DNA of 64,000 nt, from positions 62,001 to 126,000 of the forward strand of contig NZ_FOZS01000003.1 in the NCBI RefSeq assembly GCF_900116205.1. The letters are read 5' to 3'. A model generated the notes under the pieces. That model saw only the letters and a program-made list of their open reading frames with translations. It ran no database searches and was not told the DNA's origin. This stretch comes from Halostagnicola kamekurae. GTDB lineage: Archaea; Halobacteriota; Halobacteria; Halobacteriales; Natrialbaceae. Shown piece by piece: positions 16,387 to 25,250 of the stretch. Numbering within the stretch: the first letter of the stretch is position 1; each line of letters starts with the position of its first letter. The position numbers and the translations under genes are program-made.

Positions 16387-17673
16387 ATGACACCAATAAC
16401 AGCCAACAAGAATCGATGGCTGATCGCAGCGTCCGCGATCGCGATCCACCTGTCGATCGGGAGCATATACGCGTACAGCATCTATCAAAACCCGCTGAAC
16501 GAGACGCAGGGCTGGAGCACCTCGAGCGTGACGCTCGCGTTCTCGATCGCGATCTTCGTGCTCGGGCTGACCGCCGCCTTCCTCGGTAAATACGTCGAGA
16601 AGTACGGGCCTCGAGCGGCCGGATTGGCGGCGGCAGTCCTGTACGGTCTCGGAATGATCGGCTCGGGGCTCAGCATACGGCTCGGGAGCCTCCCTCTGTT
16701 CCTTTTCACCTTCGGCGTCGTCGGCGGGATGGGACTGGGGATCGGATACATCTCCCCCATCGGGACGCTCGTCGAGTGGTTCCCGGATCGGCGCGGAATG
16801 GCGACCGGACTCGCGGTCATGGGCTTCGGGGCGGGTGCGCTGGTGACCGGCCCGCTCGGGAATTTTCTGATACAGAACGCCGGCGTCGCGACGACGTTTT
16901 TCGTCCTGGGCGGGCTGTACTTCGTCCTGATGTCGCTCGGCGCGAGCTACCTCGCCAAACCGCCGGACGGGTGGCTTCCCGAGGGGATGGAAGACGAGGA
17001 GAACGCACACGAGAAGGCAAAGAGCGCGCTCTCGGGTCTCGACAGTCTCACAGCAGCGCAGGCGCGAACGACGCCGCGCTTCTGGATGGTGTGGCTCATC
17101 GTCTTCATCAACGTCTCCGCGGGGATCATGCTGCTGGCCTACGCGTCGCCGATGCTCCAGCAGATCGGCGGCGCGACCGCAACGACCGCCGCGTTCATCA
17201 CCGGCTACATCGGGATCTTCAACGGCGGCGGTCGGATCGCCTGGTCGACGCTCTCCGACTACATCGGTCGGACGAACACCTACGGCGCGTTCATGGTCAT
17301 CCAGATAGCGGCTTTCTTCGCCATGCCCCAGCTTACGGGCGTCTGGATGCTTGCGGTGACCATCTTCGTCGTCATCACGTGTTACGGCGGCGGGTTCGCC
17401 TGCCTCCCGGCGTACCTCAGCGACCTCTTCGGAACGGCGGAGGTGAGCGCGATCCACGGCTACGCCCTCACCGCGTGGGGCGTCGCGGGCGTCGTCGGCC
17501 CACAGGTCGCCTCGCTCGTCCTCGAGTCGACCGGCACCTACACGAACGCGCTCTACGTCATGAACGGGGCGCTCGTCGTCGGATTGATCACGGTCCTTGC
17601 CCTTCGGTGGCGGATCGGACGGCTCAAAGAGAGCAGCGATGCCTCCGTCGGTGCCACTGCGTCGACTGACTGA
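16387..17673 (+). CDS. MFS transporter, oxalate/formate antiporter (OFA) family
   Basis: A 428-residue twelve-helix major facilitator. The OFA-type start 'IAIHLSIGSIYAYSIYQNPL' and 'GMGLGIGYISPIGTLVEWF' followed by 'PDRRGMATGLAVMGFGAGAL' is the family hallmark. Helices 7-12 follow a cytoplasmic loop with charged residues near 200-220. OFA carriers exchange carboxylates such as oxalate and formate across the membrane. Divergent placement from the FDH operon suggests formate or a related acid as substrate, which is inference. The ATG at 16387 is taken; a TTG one codon earlier is an unlikely start. Repeats at 16119-16175 lie upstream. Confidence 0.85.
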   Translation: MTPITANKNRWLIAASAIAIHLSIGSIYAYSIYQNPLNETQGWSTSSVTLAFSIAIFVLGLTAAFLGKYVEKYGPRAAGLAAAVLYGLGMIGSGLSIRLGSLPLFLFTFGVVGGMGLGIGYISPIGTLVEWFPDRRGMATGLAVMGFGAGALVTGPLGNFLIQNAGVATTFFVLGGLYFVLMSLGASYLAKPPDGWLPEGMEDEENAHEKAKSALSGLDSLTAAQARTTPRFWMVWLIVFINVSAGIMLLAYASPMLQQIGGATATTAAFITGYIGIFNGGGRIAWSTLSDYIGRTNTYGAFMVIQIAAFFAMPQLTGVWMLAVTIFVVITCYGGGFACLPAYLSDLFGTAEVSAIHGYALTAWGVAGVVGPQVASLVLESTGTYTNALYVMNGALVVGLITVLALRWRIGRLKESSDASVGATASTD

Positions 17674-18047
17674 CGGCGATTGCCACCTGGGGAAGCGGAT
17701 CGGCCTCGAGTCGTGTTCGAAAACAGCGTGCCGGCGAGGCCGCACACACTGTCGATTCGCGATCGCGCTGGTGATCGCGTACGGCCGCGATCTTCGGTCC
17801 GGTGATCCCGACGACCGCGAGAAGCCGGAGGAACGCCCCCCGCCAGCTACCTGATGGGTTCTGGACAGCTCGATATACTTCACTCCCGGCTCGAATCGCC
17901 AGTGTGGCCCGGACAATGAGTCAGCGGTGCCGTTCGCCGCATCTTGACTGTCTATAGCCCGTCTTCTCGATGTGTGCGTCCCACAACATCAAGCAATCTC
18001 TGAACCCGTGAAATCAAGCTACGTCTAGCGATTCACCACGGCTGTTC

Positions 18048-18063
18048 CTGTAAATATCACTTC
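18048..18063. repeat. Second copy of the 16-bp motif
   Basis: Identical to 1987-2002 (CTGTAAATATCACTTC), 16 kb away. See that entry for interpretation. Confidence 0.5.
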
Positions 18064-18082
18064 GTGTGGTGTCCAAAGTCAA

Positions 18083-18099
18083 GCAAAGCGAAGCTTTGC
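18083..18099. terminator. Hairpin between convergent genes
   Basis: Perfect inverted repeat GCAAAGC-GAA-GCTTTGC located 27 bases beyond the end of the CNNM gene and in the convergent gap after the MFS gene. It could help end either transcript. No long T-run follows, so the assignment is tentative. Confidence 0.35.
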
Positions 18100-18125
18100 G
18101 TACATCGTGGGATCGGAGATCCTGC

Positions 18126-19457
18126 TCAATCCACCGCTGGATCATCGGGATCCTTTTCATGGACCCATACCGTCGAAATTCGGGTTCCCTCGACGCTCGT
18201 CACTTCAATGACGTGACCGTCGACCTCGACGCGGTCGCCAGGTTCTGGCGCGCGGTTGAGTTGCCCGAGCACTAGTCCACCGATCGTTTCGACCTCCTCG
18301 CTTTCGAAGTTCCCAGCCAAAGCATCGGTAACGTTCGACAATTGGACTCCTCCGTCAATGTCGTACCCCTCATCGTCACGCTGGCGTATCGAGGGTTCGC
18401 GCTCATCGAGATCGAACCCGTCCCGCAGGTCTCCGACGAGAGCCTCGACGATATCTTCAACTGTCGCAATCCCCTCGAGTGCTCCCCACTCGTCGATGAC
18501 TGCGGCCATCTGCTGGCGATCCTCCCTGAATTGTATCAGGAGATCGCTAATTGCCATCGTCTCCGGGACGACGGCAATCTCACGGGTAATGTCACCGACT
18601 GTCTCGGCATCCCCACTGTCCACCTCTGCTCGCAACACATCCTTTACATCTACGAATCCAATCACTTGGTCACCGTCGTTCGCATCAAGAACCGGATAGC
18701 GCGTGTGTCCGGCCTCTAAGACGATCGAATGAAGCTCGGATAGTGTGGCATCCGCTGGAACGCTCACAACGTCCGGTCGTGGGACCATGACCTCCCGCAC
18801 CACGGTGTCGTCAAGATCGAAGACGCGCTCGATCATCGTCACTTCTGCCACGTCAATGTCTCCGCCCTCGCCGGATCGGGTTAGTACCCGAAGGAGCTCC
18901 CGCTCACCGAGCGTCTCATCCGTTTCGGAAGCGGGTGGCACACCGAGCGATCGCGTGAAGGCGTTGGCCGCCCCGTTGAAGACGACGATTCCCGGATAGA
19001 GTATGTAATAGAAGGCCTTCATGGGCGGGGCGAGGAACAGCGAGAGTCGCTCGGTCTTGGCAATTGCGAGGGTCTTCGGTGCGAGTTCACCGAAGACGAC
19101 GTGGAGAAACGTGATGATACTAAATCCGATTGCGAACGCGACGAGATGGATGATATTCGGAGGAAGAGCCGGTTCCAGTATGGGCTCGATGAGCGCTGCC
19201 ACTGCGGGTTCGCCGACCCATCCCAATCCGAGTGAGGCGATGGTGATACCGAGTTGCGTCGTGGCGAGATAGTTGTCGAGATTCGTCATCACTTCCTGGA
19301 GCGTCCCCGAGCCGGGCCGTCCCTCCTCTGCGAGCTGATCGACCGACGTCCCGCGAATTCGAACGAAGGCGAACTCCGCAGCGACAAAAAAGCCGTTTAA
19401 TACCACGAGAATCAGCGCTAAGACGAGTTGTGCCACCGAGAGCGCAACGTCTACCAT
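18126..19457 (-). CDS. CNNM/CorC (HlyC) family membrane transporter
   Basis: A 443-residue protein with the order DUF21 membrane domain, tandem CBS domains, and a C-terminal CorC/HlyC domain. The membrane part starts 'MVDVALSVAQLVLALILVVL' and contains 'GFFVAAEFAFVRIR' and 'FGELAPKTLAI' typical of DUF21. The CBS pair begins near 'VREVMVPRPDVVSVPADATL'. The CorC part includes 'VIDEWGALEGIATVEDIVEA'. Family members are linked to magnesium or cobalt efflux. The ATG at 19457 is chosen because it begins right before helix 1; 49 upstream in-frame residues are not protein-like. It is monocistronic. Confidence 0.85.
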   Translation of the reverse strand: MVDVALSVAQLVLALILVVLNGFFVAAEFAFVRIRGTSVDQLAEEGRPGSGTLQEVMTNLDNYLATTQLGITIASLGLGWVGEPAVAALIEPILEPALPPNIIHLVAFAIGFSIITFLHVVFGELAPKTLAIAKTERLSLFLAPPMKAFYYILYPGIVVFNGAANAFTRSLGVPPASETDETLGERELLRVLTRSGEGGDIDVAEVTMIERVFDLDDTVVREVMVPRPDVVSVPADATLSELHSIVLEAGHTRYPVLDANDGDQVIGFVDVKDVLRAEVDSGDAETVGDITREIAVVPETMAISDLLIQFREDRQQMAAVIDEWGALEGIATVEDIVEALVGDLRDGFDLDEREPSIRQRDDEGYDIDGGVQLSNVTDALAGNFESEEVETIGGLVLGQLNRAPEPGDRVEVDGHVIEVTSVEGTRISTVWVHEKDPDDPAVD

Positions 19458-19703
19458 CGGCGCTCCCGCAAAGTACCAGCGTTCGATTGGAGTGTGTCCA
19501 TATCTACACATCTCGTCCCGTTCACTAAAACCCTCTAACGAGAGGATTCCAACAGGACCTCCGCAATCAACTTTTGTACTGGTATCCGTTCCTCGTCCCG
19601 CCACTAGGGTTTATTATGTAAGCGGTCCCATCTTTGTTCACAGTAGGATGGTAACATTTGCCACGTTAATAAGAGCCACTAGCCGGATCGGGGTGCACTG
19701 ATC

Positions 19704-20306
19704 GTGGAGTTCGACGGGACGTTCACCATCGAGGACGTGTCGATGGAGGAGGTGTGGCTGGCGCTCTCGGACCCGGTACTGATCAAGCAGTGCCTTCCGG
19801 GGTGTCAGTTCATGACTCGAGTCGAAGACCCGGACGACGTCGACTTCGAGGCGCGTCGGGAGAGCGAACCCGACGACGATCCGGCGACGCTGCCGGAGGC
19901 CGACCTCGAGGACATCTCGGAACGAGCCTTCGAGGAGGGGGCCCACTACGCGGCGTTGCTCCAGCTCAGCGTCGGGAGCGTCAAACCGAGCTTCCAGACG
20001 GTCGTCACGATCGACGAACGCGAGTTCCCGGTGATGAACGCCTCGGGCGAGGGGAGCGCGAGCGACTCCTCGTTCGAGATGGCCTCGGGGATGACCCTCG
20101 TCGAGACCGACGAGGGCGTCGACATCGAGTGGCACGCCGAAGCCGACGTGTTCGGCACGATCGCACAGATGGGACAGCGCGTCATCAGTCCGGTCGCGAA
20201 CAGAGTCGTCAACCGGTTCTTCAGCAACGTCGAGGATCGGCTGACTGAAGTCGCCGACGAAAACGACGGCGGCGGTATTCGCGACCGAATTCAGGATCTA
20301 CTATAG
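19704..20306 (+). CDS. coxG: CoxG-like SRPBCC protein
   Basis: A 200-residue SRPBCC-fold protein of the CO-dehydrogenase subunit G family. It begins 'MEFDGTFTIEDVSMEEVWLA' and has the signature 'PVLIKQCLPGCQ' near residues 29-40 (usual form LxxCxPG). An acidic insertion around residues 45-80 is unlike bacterial CoxG, probably halophilic adaptation. CoxG proteins help recruit or mature the molybdenum hydroxylase at the membrane. Translation starts at GTG 19704; the TATA-like TTAATAAG lies about 37 bases upstream. It is the first gene of a collinear coxG-S-L-M-D-E cluster. Confidence 0.85.
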   Translation: MEFDGTFTIEDVSMEEVWLALSDPVLIKQCLPGCQFMTRVEDPDDVDFEARRESEPDDDPATLPEADLEDISERAFEEGAHYAALLQLSVGSVKPSFQTVVTIDEREFPVMNASGEGSASDSSFEMASGMTLVETDEGVDIEWHAEADVFGTIAQMGQRVISPVANRVVNRFFSNVEDRLTEVADENDGGGIRDRIQDLL

Positions 20307-20405
20307 CACCATGAACACGCCAGACTCGCACAGCCCGGCCGTCCGGCCGAAACACCGACTCCGTCGCTTCTCGCCGACTCGTCGCCACACCGGTCACACC
20401 CAGGT

Positions 20406-20900
20406 ATGGCAGCACACGACATCACACTCACGGTAAACGGGACAGAACACGAACTCACAGTACAGTCGCGGGAGTTGCTGGTCCACGCACTCCGGGACCA
20501 ACTCGAGTACACCGGCCCGAACGTCGGCTGCGAGAGCACCACGTGCGGGGCCTGTACCGTCCACATCGACGGCAAAGCCGCCAAATCCTGTACGGTCCTG
20601 GCGGTTCAGGCCGACGAACAGGAGATCACGACCGTCGAGGGGCTCGCCGAGGACGGCGAGTTCCACCCCATTCAGGAGGGGTTTCAGGAGGAACACGGCC
20701 TGCAGTGTGGCTACTGCACGCCCGGTATGATGATGACCGCCACCCAGTTGCTCGCGGAGAACCCCGATCCCGACGAGGACGAGATCCGCGAGGCGCTCGA
20801 AGGGAACCTCTGTCGGTGCACCGGCTACCAGAACATCGTCAACGCGGTCGAAAACGCCGCGGAGCAGATGGACGGCGCGACCGCGCGGGGGGACGATTGA
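20406..20900 (+). CDS. coxS: CODH-like small subunit, two [2Fe-2S] clusters
   Basis: A 164-residue molybdenum-hydroxylase small subunit, normal length. The plant-type [2Fe-2S] cluster uses '[21 protein letters not shown]'-type spacing (residues about 41-61), and the second cluster '[10 protein letters not shown]' and 'CRCTGYQNI' (about 102-142). It transfers electrons from the molybdenum site to FAD in the medium subunit. It ends one base before the large-subunit ATG, consistent with co-translation. Confidence 0.93.
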   Translation: MAAHDITLTVNGTEHELTVQSRELLVHALRDQLEYTGPNVGCESTTCGACTVHIDGKAAKSCTVLAVQADEQEITTVEGLAEDGEFHPIQEGFQEEHGLQCGYCTPGMMMTATQLLAENPDPDEDEIREALEGNLCRCTGYQNIVNAVENAAEQMDGATARGDD

Positions 20901-20901
20901 G

Positions 20902-23280
20902 ATGAGCGTCGAATCCGTCGATCCCGACGAGGTCGACGCCGCCGACATCCTCGGCTCGGCCATCGAGCGCCGCGAGGACCCCGCCCTACTGACCGGCGAC
21001 GCGGAGTACACCGACGACATTCAGCTGCCGCAGATGGCCCACATGGTGGTCAAGCGGAGCCAACACGCCCACGCTGCTATCAACGACGTCGATACCGCCG
21101 CCGCCGAGGAGATGGACGAGGTCGTCGCGGTCTTCACCGCCGAGGACATCGACGTCCCCGGGAACCTCCCGGTCGGGTGGCTGCTCGACACCCTAGAGCA
21201 GGTCGACCACCCGATTCTCGCGCGGGATCGAGTTCGCTATCAGGGCGACGCCATCGCCGTCGTCGTCGCCGAGGAGCGCTACGCCGCCCACGACGCCGTC
21301 GACGCCATCGACGTCGACTACGAGCGCCGCGAGGCGGTTACCAGTCCTCGAGCGGCCCTGAACGGCGCGGCCGACCTCCACGACGACGCGCCGGGAAACA
21401 CCGCCTTCGAGTGGGAAATCGGCGACGAAACGAAGACGGAGCAGGCCTTCGCCGACGCGAGTCACACCGCGAGCGTCGACCTCGAGAATCAGCTGTTGAT
21501 TCCGAACGCGATGGAGCCACGCGGTGCCGTCGCGGACTACAACCCGTCGACAGAGGAACTCGAGGTCGCGATGACCACCCAGAATCCACACTTACACCGC
21601 CTGCTCATGTCGGGGGTCATCGACCACCCCGAACACAAACTGCAGATCCGCGCGCCGGACGTCGGCGGCGGGTTCGGGAGCAAGATCCACCACTACGCGG
21701 ACGAGGCGCTGGCGGCGTGGACGGCGAAGCAACTCGAGCGCCCGGTGAAGTGGATCGCGACGCGCTCGGAGACCTACCTGACCGACGCACAGGGTCGGGG
21801 CCACGAAACGCACGGCGAGATCGCGATGGACGACGACGGGGACATCGTCGGGCTGAAAATCGAGACGGACGCGAACCTCGGCGCGTACCTGTCGACGTTC
21901 GCCCCGGCGGTTCCGACCTACCTCTACGGTACCCTCCTGTCGGGCCAGTACGACATCCCGGCGATCCACTGCGAGGTCACTGGCGCGTTCACGAACGTCC
22001 CGCCGGTCGACGCCTACCGCGGCGCGGGACGGCCCGAGGCGTCCTACGTCGTCGAACGGCTGATCGACCTCGCCGCAAGCGAGATGGAGATGGACCCGGC
22101 CGAGTTCCGACGACAGAACTTCGTCCCCGACGACGCGTTTCCCTACGAGACGCAGGTCGCGGTCGTCTACGACAGCGGCGACTACGAGAAGACACTCGAT
22201 CGGGCCCTCGAGATGCTCGACTACGAGGACTTCCGCGAACGCCAGGCCGAGGCTCGCGAGGACGGCAAGTATCTCGGCGTCGGCTTCTCGGCGTACATCG
22301 AGGCCTGCGGGCTCGCACCGTCGGAACTGGCCGGCCAACTCGGCGCGCAGGCGGGCCTGTGGGAATCGTCGCTGGTGCGCTTTCACCCGTCCGGAACCGT
22401 CACCGCGTTCTGTGGCACGTCGGGCCACGGCCAGGGCCACGACACCACCTACGCGCAGATCGTCGCCAACGAACTCGGCATCGAGTACGACGACGTGGAC
22501 GTCGTCGAGGGCGACACCGACGAGATTCCACACGGCATGGGAACCTACGGCTCCCGGTCGGCCGCGGTCGGCGGGAGTTCGCTCGTCAAGAGCGCCCGGA
22601 AGGTCGTCGAGAAGGCGAAATCCATCGCTGCTCACCAGCTCGAGGCCGACGAGGACGACCTCGAGTTCGAAGCCGGTGAGTTCCGCGTCGCCGGGGCGCC
22701 CGACCGATCCATGCACATTCAGGAGATCGCCCAGCAGGCCTACCTCGCCCACGACATGCCCGGAGAGATGGAGCCGGGGCTCGAGGCGACCAGCTTCTAC
22801 GACCCCGACAACTTCGTGTTCCCGTTCGGGATGCACGCCGCTGTCGTCGAAGTCGATCCGGACACCGGCGAGCTCGAGTTCGAGCGGTACGTCGCCGTCG
22901 ACGACGTGGGCAATCAGATCAACCCGAAGATCGTCGAGGGACAGATCCACGGCGGCGTCGCTCAGGGTATCGGGCAGGCCCTCTATGAGGGTGCGGAGTA
23001 CGACGACAACGGGCAGCTGCTGACCGGTTCGATGCAGGACTACGCCGTTCCGAAAGCCGAGCACATCCCGGAGATGGAGACCGATTCCACGGTGACGCCG
23101 TCGCCGCACAATCCGCTGGGCGTCAAAGGCGTCGGCGAGGCCGGCACGATCGCCGCACCCCAGGCCGTCGTCAACGCCGTCGTCGACGCGCTGGAACCGT
23201 TCGGCGTCGATCACATCGACATGCCGTTGAAAGACGAGAAGATCTGGCGGGCCGTCCACGAAAACGGAGGTGAGGAGTGA
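20902..23280 (+). CDS. coxL: CODH-like large subunit, form II motif
   Basis: A 792-residue xanthine-oxidase-family molybdenum subunit. It holds the cofactor-binding 'GGGFGSKIHHYADEALAAW' segment, the active-site loop A371-Y372-R373-G374-A375-G376-R377, and a late 'GVKGVGEAGTIAAPQAVVNA' with the catalytic glutamate near residue 755. True CO-oxidising form I enzymes carry AYRCSFR with the Cu-binding cysteine; here the loop is AYRGAGR, form II, so CO may not be the physiological substrate. Its stop overlaps the medium subunit start as TGATG. Surface composition is very acidic. Confidence 0.92.
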   Translation: MSVESVDPDEVDAADILGSAIERREDPALLTGDAEYTDDIQLPQMAHMVVKRSQHAHAAINDVDTAAAEEMDEVVAVFTAEDIDVPGNLPVGWLLDTLEQVDHPILARDRVRYQGDAIAVVVAEERYAAHDAVDAIDVDYERREAVTSPRAALNGAADLHDDAPGNTAFEWEIGDETKTEQAFADASHTASVDLENQLLIPNAMEPRGAVADYNPSTEELEVAMTTQNPHLHRLLMSGVIDHPEHKLQIRAPDVGGGFGSKIHHYADEALAAWTAKQLERPVKWIATRSETYLTDAQGRGHETHGEIAMDDDGDIVGLKIETDANLGAYLSTFAPAVPTYLYGTLLSGQYDIPAIHCEVTGAFTNVPPVDAYRGAGRPEASYVVERLIDLAASEMEMDPAEFRRQNFVPDDAFPYETQVAVVYDSGDYEKTLDRALEMLDYEDFRERQAEAREDGKYLGVGFSAYIEACGLAPSELAGQLGAQAGLWESSLVRFHPSGTVTAFCGTSGHGQGHDTTYAQIVANELGIEYDDVDVVEGDTDEIPHGMGTYGSRSAAVGGSSLVKSARKVVEKAKSIAAHQLEADEDDLEFEAGEFRVAGAPDRSMHIQEIAQQAYLAHDMPGEMEPGLEATSFYDPDNFVFPFGMHAAVVEVDPDTGELEFERYVAVDDVGNQINPKIVEGQIHGGVAQGIGQALYEGAEYDDNGQLLTGSMQDYAVPKAEHIPEMETDSTVTPSPHNPLGVKGVGEAGTIAAPQAVVNAVVDALEPFGVDHIDMPLKDEKIWRAVHENGGEE

Positions 23281-24164
23281 TGTTCCCGGACGAGTTCGAC
23301 TACCACCGCGCGGAGAGCGTCGACGACGCGCTTGATCTGCTGGCGGAGTACCCCGACGCGGAGGTCCTCGCGGGCGGTCACAGCCTGCTCCCGACGATGA
23401 AAAACGGGCTCGCGAAGCCCGACGTCGTCGTCGACATCGGCCACATCGAGTCAATGCAGGGAATCGACAGAAACGGCGATGCGACGAGCATCGGCGCGTT
23501 GACGACCTACGCCGAGATCGACGACGACGAGGAGCTCTGGGCGGACGCGACGGTGCTAACGGAGGCCGCGAGCGAGATCGGCGACACGCAGGTCCGCAAC
23601 CGCGGGACGATCGGCGGCAACCTCGCCCACTCGGACCCGGCGTCAGATCTGCCGGGCGCGGCCATCGCGAGCGACCTGACGCTAGTCGTCGAGGGGCCAG
23701 ACGGGGAGCGCCGGATCGACGCCGACGAGTTCTTCGTCGCGATGTACATGACCGACCTCGCGGAGGACGAACTCCTCACCCGAATCGAGGTGCCCCGTGG
23801 CGACGGCGCGACGAGCGGCGCGTACGTGAAAAAGCCCAGTCCGTCGTCGGGGTACGCGCTCGTCGGCGTCGCCGCCCAGGTGCAGGTCGACGACGGGACG
23901 GTCACGACCGCCCGCATCGGTGCCAACGGGGTGATGGACCACGCAGTCCGCCTCGAGCCCGTCGAAGACGCGATCGAGGGCGAGCGCCTGAGCGACGACG
24001 CCGTCTCGGCGGCGGCCGAACGCGCCGCCGACGATCTCGAGGAAGCGATGATGATGGACGACCTTCAGGCGTCGTCGGAGTTCCGCTCGCACCTCCTCGA
24101 AACGTACACGAAGCGGGCGCTCGAGCGGGCCGCAGAGCGCGCCGACGCGACCGTCACAGCGTGA
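23280..24164 (+). CDS. coxM: CODH-like medium subunit, FAD-binding
   Basis: A 294-residue FAD-binding subunit of the PCMH type. The flavin motifs are 'LAGGHSLLPTMKNGLAKP' (residues about 35-52) and 'GTIGGNLAHSDPASDLPG' (about 109-126), matching AGGHS and TIGGN. The C-terminal CO_deh_flav_C region follows. The ATG at 23280 overlaps the large-subunit stop by one base; a GTG one codon earlier is less likely. It accepts electrons from the small subunit and passes them to an external acceptor, probably quinone. Confidence 0.92.
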   Translation: MFPDEFDYHRAESVDDALDLLAEYPDAEVLAGGHSLLPTMKNGLAKPDVVVDIGHIESMQGIDRNGDATSIGALTTYAEIDDDEELWADATVLTEAASEIGDTQVRNRGTIGGNLAHSDPASDLPGAAIASDLTLVVEGPDGERRIDADEFFVAMYMTDLAEDELLTRIEVPRGDGATSGAYVKKPSPSSGYALVGVAAQVQVDDGTVTTARIGANGVMDHAVRLEPVEDAIEGERLSDDAVSAAAERAADDLEEAMMMDDLQASSEFRSHLLETYTKRALERAAERADATVTA

Positions 24165-24300
24165 TCCCCAGCGCGCGGTTCGGAGGGGTGGTCCGTTCGA
24201 AACCGTCGGAAGGGGCGCCAGATCCGGAGGCTGCGGCGGATCGGCGCTTTCGCCACCAGCCTCGACATCGGCGTGAGCGGTCGCACGAGAGGTGGGAGAC

Positions 24301-25248
24301 GTGAGCGACGATACTGGTTTCGAAGCGGAGAGCGACAGCGACGGCTTCGGCGACGTGACCGAGGCCGAGCTTCGAGCGGCCTTCGAATCGACGGAGTACG
24401 TCGCCGAAGACGACATCGTGACGACGGTCCTGCTTTCGCTCCGACTCGGTCGCCCGCTGCTCGTCGAGGGCGATCCCGGCGCGGGCAAGACCGAACTCGC
24501 GAAAGTGCTCGCGGACGGGTTCCACACCGACCTCATACGGCTGCAGTGTTACGAGGGCCTAGCCGCTGAGAACGCGCTCTACGAGTGGAACTACACGAAG
24601 CAGTTACTCGCTGTGCAGGCCGACGAGGCCGGCGTCGACGGGAGTTCGTCGGTGTTCACCGAGGAGTACCTGTTGGAACGCCCGCTGTTACAGGCGCTCT
24701 CGAGCGAGGGCGAGCGTCCCCCGGTCTTGCTCATCGACGAGGTCGACAGAGCCGACGAGGAGTTCGAAGCGCTGTTGCTCGAGGTGCTGTCTGACTTTCA
24801 GGTGTCGATCCCCGAACTGGGGACCGTACAGGCGACGACGCCGCCTATCGTCGTCATCACCTCGAACCGCACGCGGGGGTTGAGCGACGCGCTGAAACGG
24901 CGCTGTCTGTACCTGCACCTCGAGCCGCCGGACTTCGAGAAGGAGCGGGCGATCGTCGAGCGGAAAGTCCCCGAACTGGACGGCGCCGTCGCGACGGAGC
25001 TGTGTGCGATTACCCAGCGACTTCGGGAGGAGCCGTTCCGCAAACAGCCGGGCGTCGCGGAGACGCTCGACTGGGCGCGGGCGGTCGCGCAACTACGGGC
25101 CGAAGACGGTGACGAACCGCTCTCGACGGTCGACATCGAGCGGACGATCGGCTGCCTGCTGAAAGAGGTCGCGGATGTTCAGCGGGTCGACGAAGGGTTG
25201 CTCGAGGCGCTCGCCGAGGCTGCCCGAACTGCGCGGGCCGAAGAGTGA
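24301..25248 (+). CDS. coxD: MoxR-type AAA ATPase, CoxD-like
   Basis: A 315-residue AAA+ ATPase of the MoxR group. Walker A is 'GDPGAGKTE', Walker B 'VLLIDEVDRAD', and sensor 1 'VVITSNRTRGLSDAL'. In bacterial cox clusters CoxD partners CoxE to mature the Cu/Mo active site of the hydroxylase. Two in-frame GTG starts (24292 and 24301) are possible; 24301 has GAGGTGGGAG just upstream as ribosome-binding sequence. The 136-base gap after coxM and the following overlap with the VWA gene place it in the same cluster. Confidence 0.85.
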   Translation: MSDDTGFEAESDSDGFGDVTEAELRAAFESTEYVAEDDIVTTVLLSLRLGRPLLVEGDPGAGKTELAKVLADGFHTDLIRLQCYEGLAAENALYEWNYTKQLLAVQADEAGVDGSSSVFTEEYLLERPLLQALSSEGERPPVLLIDEVDRADEEFEALLLEVLSDFQVSIPELGTVQATTPPIVVITSNRTRGLSDALKRRCLYLHLEPPDFEKERAIVERKVPELDGAVATELCAITQRLREEPFRKQPGVAETLDWARAVAQLRAEDGDEPLSTVDIERTIGCLLKEVADVQRVDEGLLEALAEAARTARAEE

Positions 25249-25250
25249 CT

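Larger units (their letters stand above)
17674..18125. other. Convergent intergenic stretch with remnants
   Basis: No gene is supported between the convergent MFS and CNNM genes. The second copy of the 16-base motif CTGTAAATATCACTTC (18048-18063) and a hairpin (18083-18099) lie in its right part. The AT-richer sequence from about 17940 onward resembles the tail of an eroded insertion element, but no transposase frame is readable. Confidence 0.45.

Noticed and set aside
19638-19703. Possible small RNA or leader before coxG
   Set aside because: Only TATA-like elements are visible; no conserved hairpin or riboswitch feature was found.
21592-23454. 620-residue minus-strand frame opposite coxL and coxM
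   Set aside because: Antisense shadow of GC-rich codons; the plus-strand genes have full catalytic motifs.
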